Shown: piece by piece, positions 62,117-64,000 of the stretch
Numbering within the stretch: position 1 is the stretch's first letter
Layout of the letters: each line of letters begins with the position of its first letter
From: CAYLNH01 sp964384625
GTDB taxonomy: Bacteria; Verrucomicrobiota; Lentisphaeria; JABSQK01
DNA length: 64,000 bases
Direction of reading: 5' to 3'
Assembly (NCBI GenBank): GCA_964384625.1
Contig: CAYLNH010000008.1
Coordinates: 3,151 to 67,150, forward strand
Program-made: the position numbers and the translations under genes
Notes under the pieces: generated by a model
The model's database searches: none
What the model was told of the DNA's origin: nothing
What the model saw: only the letters and a program-made list of their open reading frames with translations

Positions 62117-63919
62117 ATGGCCCGGAGACCGGCGCAGAAAAAGAAGACGTCAACCAAAAAGACTTCCGCCACCAAGCGAAAACCAAAAAAGAAACGAACC
62201 ACTGCCGCAAAGGCCGGGAAAGCGAAACCGCAGAAAACGTACCCTTCCGATATCGAGATCGCCCAGGCCTCGAAGATGCTCCCGATCAACGGCATCGCCG
62301 CCAAGCTGGGCATCGGCGAAGAGTTCCTGGAGCCCTACGGCCGGTTCAAGGCCAAGATCTCCTTCAAGCTGGTCAATAACGTCCTGGCCCGGAAACGCAG
62401 GGAATGCGGCAAACTTGTTCTGGTCACGGCGATCAACCCGACGCCCGCCGGCGAAGGCAAAACCACCACAACCATCGGCCTCGGCGACGCCCTGAACCGG
62501 CTCGGCGTGAACACGACGCTCTGCCTGCGCGAACCGTCGCTCGGCCCGTGCTTCGGCGTTAAGGGCGGAGCCGCCGGCGGCGGCTACTCGCAAGTCGTGC
62601 CGATGGAAGACATCAACCTGCATTTCACCGGCGATTTCCACGCCATCGGCGTCGCCAACAACCTGCTTGCCGCCGCGCTGGACAACCACATCCACCAGGG
62701 CAACGAGCTGGACATCGACCCCCGCCGGATCGTCTGGCGCCGCGCCGTCGATATGAACGACCGCGCCCTGCGTGACGTTGTCGTCGGCCTCGGCGGCCCG
62801 GGAAACGGCATGCCCCGGCAGGACGGCTATGACATCACCGTGGCTTCCGAAGTGATGGCGATCTTCTGTCTCGCCGAAAACCTTTCCGACCTCAAGCAAC
62901 GCCTCGGGCGCATCATCGTGGCCTATACCCGGAAACGCAAGCCGGTGACCGCGGCGGACCTGAAAGTCCACGGCGCCATGGCCGCGCTGCTCAAGGACGC
63001 GCTGAAGCCGAACCTGGTGCAGACCCTCGAGAACAACCCGGTCTTTATCCACGGCGGGCCGTTCGCCAACATCGCCCACGGCTGCAACAGCGTGATCGCC
63101 ACAAGACTGGCCATGGGGCTGTCCGACTACACCATCACGGAAGCCGGCTTCGGCGCCGATCTCGGAGCCGAGAAGTTCCTCGATATCAAGTGCCGCAAAG
63201 CCGGCCTGAAACCCGATGCCGTCGTCATGGTCGCCACCATCCGTGCCCTCAAGATGCATGGCGGCGTGTCCGTCAAGGACCTGGAAAAGGAGAACCTCCG
63301 GGCCTTGTCCAAAGGCCTGGAGAACCTCAAGAAACACATCGAGAACATCCACCAGTTCCACCTGCCCGTGGTCGTCGCCGTCAATACGTTCGTTGCCGAT
63401 ACGGAAGCCGAGATTAAACTCGTGCAGGAAAAGTGTTCGTACCTGCACGTACCGGTTATCCGGTCGGACCATTGGGCCAAAGGCAGTATCGGCGCCATGG
63501 ACCTGGCCGAGAAAGTCCGCGATGTTGTCGAAAATACCAAGCACGACTTCAAGCCCCTGTACCAGGACCGGATGAGCCTCTGGAACAAGGTCAAGGCCGT
63601 CGCCCAGAAGATCTACGGCGCCGACGATATCATGGCCGACAAGAAGATCCGCCGGAAATTCGCGGCGCTGGAAAAAGCCGGGTACGGCCACTTCCCCGTT
63701 TGTATTGCCAAAACGCAATACTCGTTCTCGACGGACCCCAAGCTTATCGGCCGCCCAAAAAAATTCGACGTCCCGATCCGCGACGTCAAGGTTGCCGCCG
63801 GCGCCGAGTTCATCGTCGTACTGACCGGGGATATCATGACGATGCCCGGTCTGCCGCGGACGCCGGCGGCGGAAGTCATCGACGTCGACAACCGCGGCCG
63901 CATAACGGGCCTGTTCTAG
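62117..63919 (+). CDS. fhs: Formate-tetrahydrofolate ligase with Lys-rich N-terminal extension
   Basis: ATP-dependent activation of formate to 10-formyl-THF, the entry of the Wood-Ljungdahl methyl branch and of folate C1 pools. 600 residues, versus about 555-560 in the family. The extra 40 residues are a histone-H1-like Lys/Thr/Ala tail. The enzyme proper starts at YPSDIEIAQ and has the P-loop TPAGEGKTTTTIGL (109-122), REPSLGPCFGVKGGAAGGGYSQV, NPVFIHGGPFANIAHGCNS and TEAGFGADLGAEKF. The ATG at 62117 has AGGA just upstream. No downstream in-frame ATG gives a cleaner start before the conserved region. The TAG stop starts dispersed repeat A copy 3. Confidence 0.96.
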   Translation: MARRPAQKKKTSTKKTSATKRKPKKKRTTAAKAGKAKPQKTYPSDIEIAQASKMLPINGIAAKLGIGEEFLEPYGRFKAKISFKLVNNVLARKRRECGKLVLVTAINPTPAGEGKTTTTIGLGDALNRLGVNTTLCLREPSLGPCFGVKGGAAGGGYSQVVPMEDINLHFTGDFHAIGVANNLLAAALDNHIHQGNELDIDPRRIVWRRAVDMNDRALRDVVVGLGGPGNGMPRQDGYDITVASEVMAIFCLAENLSDLKQRLGRIIVAYTRKRKPVTAADLKVHGAMAALLKDALKPNLVQTLENNPVFIHGGPFANIAHGCNSVIATRLAMGLSDYTITEAGFGADLGAEKFLDIKCRKAGLKPDAVVMVATIRALKMHGGVSVKDLEKENLRALSKGLENLKKHIENIHQFHLPVVVAVNTFVADTEAEIKLVQEKCSYLHVPVIRSDHWAKGSIGAMDLAEKVRDVVENTKHDFKPLYQDRMSLWNKVKAVAQKIYGADDIMADKKIRRKFAALEKAGYGHFPVCIAKTQYSFSTDPKLIGRPKKFDVPIRDVKVAAGAEFIVVLTGDIMTMPGLPRTPAAEVIDVDNRGRITGLF

Positions 63920-63942
63920 TGTGTCGTCCCGGAAATCCGGGA
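63917..63942 (+). repeat. Dispersed repeat A, copy 3 (overlaps TAG stop)
   Basis: TAGTGTGTCGTCCCGGAAAT is identical over 20 bases to copy 1, with TAG being the fhs stop. It can fold as TCCCGG-AAAT-CCGGGA (63927-63942). No T-run follows within the window. Confidence 0.75.
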
Positions 63943-64000
63943 GCATAAGGGTCCGCGCGGAAATAACTTCACATTTTGAGAGACTTTCAAGAGTCGCGTA

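Noticed and set aside
62150..63946. A 598-codon minus-strand frame opposite fhs
   Set aside because: Shadow of fhs with Asp/Val-rich low-information sequence.
1..64000. tRNA, rRNA, insertion sequences, prophage
   Set aside because: I looked for TpsiC-type arms, transposase motifs and phage genes while reading and saw none. The only recombinase is a XerD-like housekeeping enzyme.

Overview
This is a GC-rich stretch (I estimate somewhat above 60% GC) from a Gram-negative-type bacterium. Genes for KDO transferase (waaA) and arabinose-5-phosphate isomerase (kpsF), plus several lipoprotein and Sec signal peptides, point to an LPS-bearing outer membrane. Two Cys-type sulfatases, AraC regulators paired with glycan genes, Gfo/Idh/MocA oxidoreductases, secreted PA14 and carbohydrate-binding-like proteins, FHA proteins and a zinc-ribbon kinase-like protein are a mix typical of the PVC superphylum and neighbours (Lentisphaerota, Kiritimatiellota, Planctomycetota, Hydrogenedentota). 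I cannot settle the phylum from sequence reading alone. I saw no rRNA, tRNA, CRISPR array, transposase or prophage.

Layout. 1-3.1 kb: the 5' part of a membrane-anchored protein gene, a long repeat-bearing non-coding stretch, a stand-alone Lrp/AsnC ligand-binding domain and a triple-FHA protein. 3.1-8.2 kb: an AraC regulator divergent from a glycoside-hydrolase-like protein, then a membrane-anchored pseudokinase. 8.6-11.4 kb: an NrpR-type nitrogen repressor divergent from NADP-type glutamate dehydrogenase, with two inverted repeats between them. 11.7-13.2 kb: a DUF2726 protein and XerD. 13.4-20.5 kb: a minus-strand run reading cupin, Gfo/Idh, ClpP, SDR, FAD oxidoreductase, then leuA preceded by a leucine-rich mini-ORF. 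20.8-28.7 kb: a secreted esterase, M50 peptidase-TPR protein, lipoprotein, URO-D-like protein, metal permease and fused ABC permease. 28.8-35.2 kb: a small basic membrane protein, an NAD-dependent DNA ligase that appears to carry a signal peptide, and a SNF2/SWIM helicase with a Lys-rich partner. 35.5-44.8 kb: a VapC fragment, a large secreted PA14 protein, two beta-propeller glycan enzymes, an AbiE-like toxin-antitoxin pair, a sulfatase and a DUF6941-like protein. 45.5-52.5 kb: trpF overlapping a MORN-repeat protein, two secreted proteins, and kpsF divergent from waaA. 52.7-59.5 kb: an AraC regulator divergent from a second sulfatase, an aldo/keto reductase with ferredoxin clusters, a second Gfo/Idh and a TPR membrane protein. 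59.7-64 kb: a lipoprotein and a two-gene folate C1 cluster (metF fused to a metV-like domain, then fhs).

How the parts fit. The lifestyle suggested is a polysaccharide (possibly sulfated or pectin-like) degrader with a Wood-Ljungdahl-type methyl-branch gene pair. Nitrogen control through NrpR and leucine control through attenuation are the clearest local regulatory circuits. Several intergenic spaces carry dispersed, partly palindromic repeats. One family sits exactly on the TAG stop codon of three unrelated genes.
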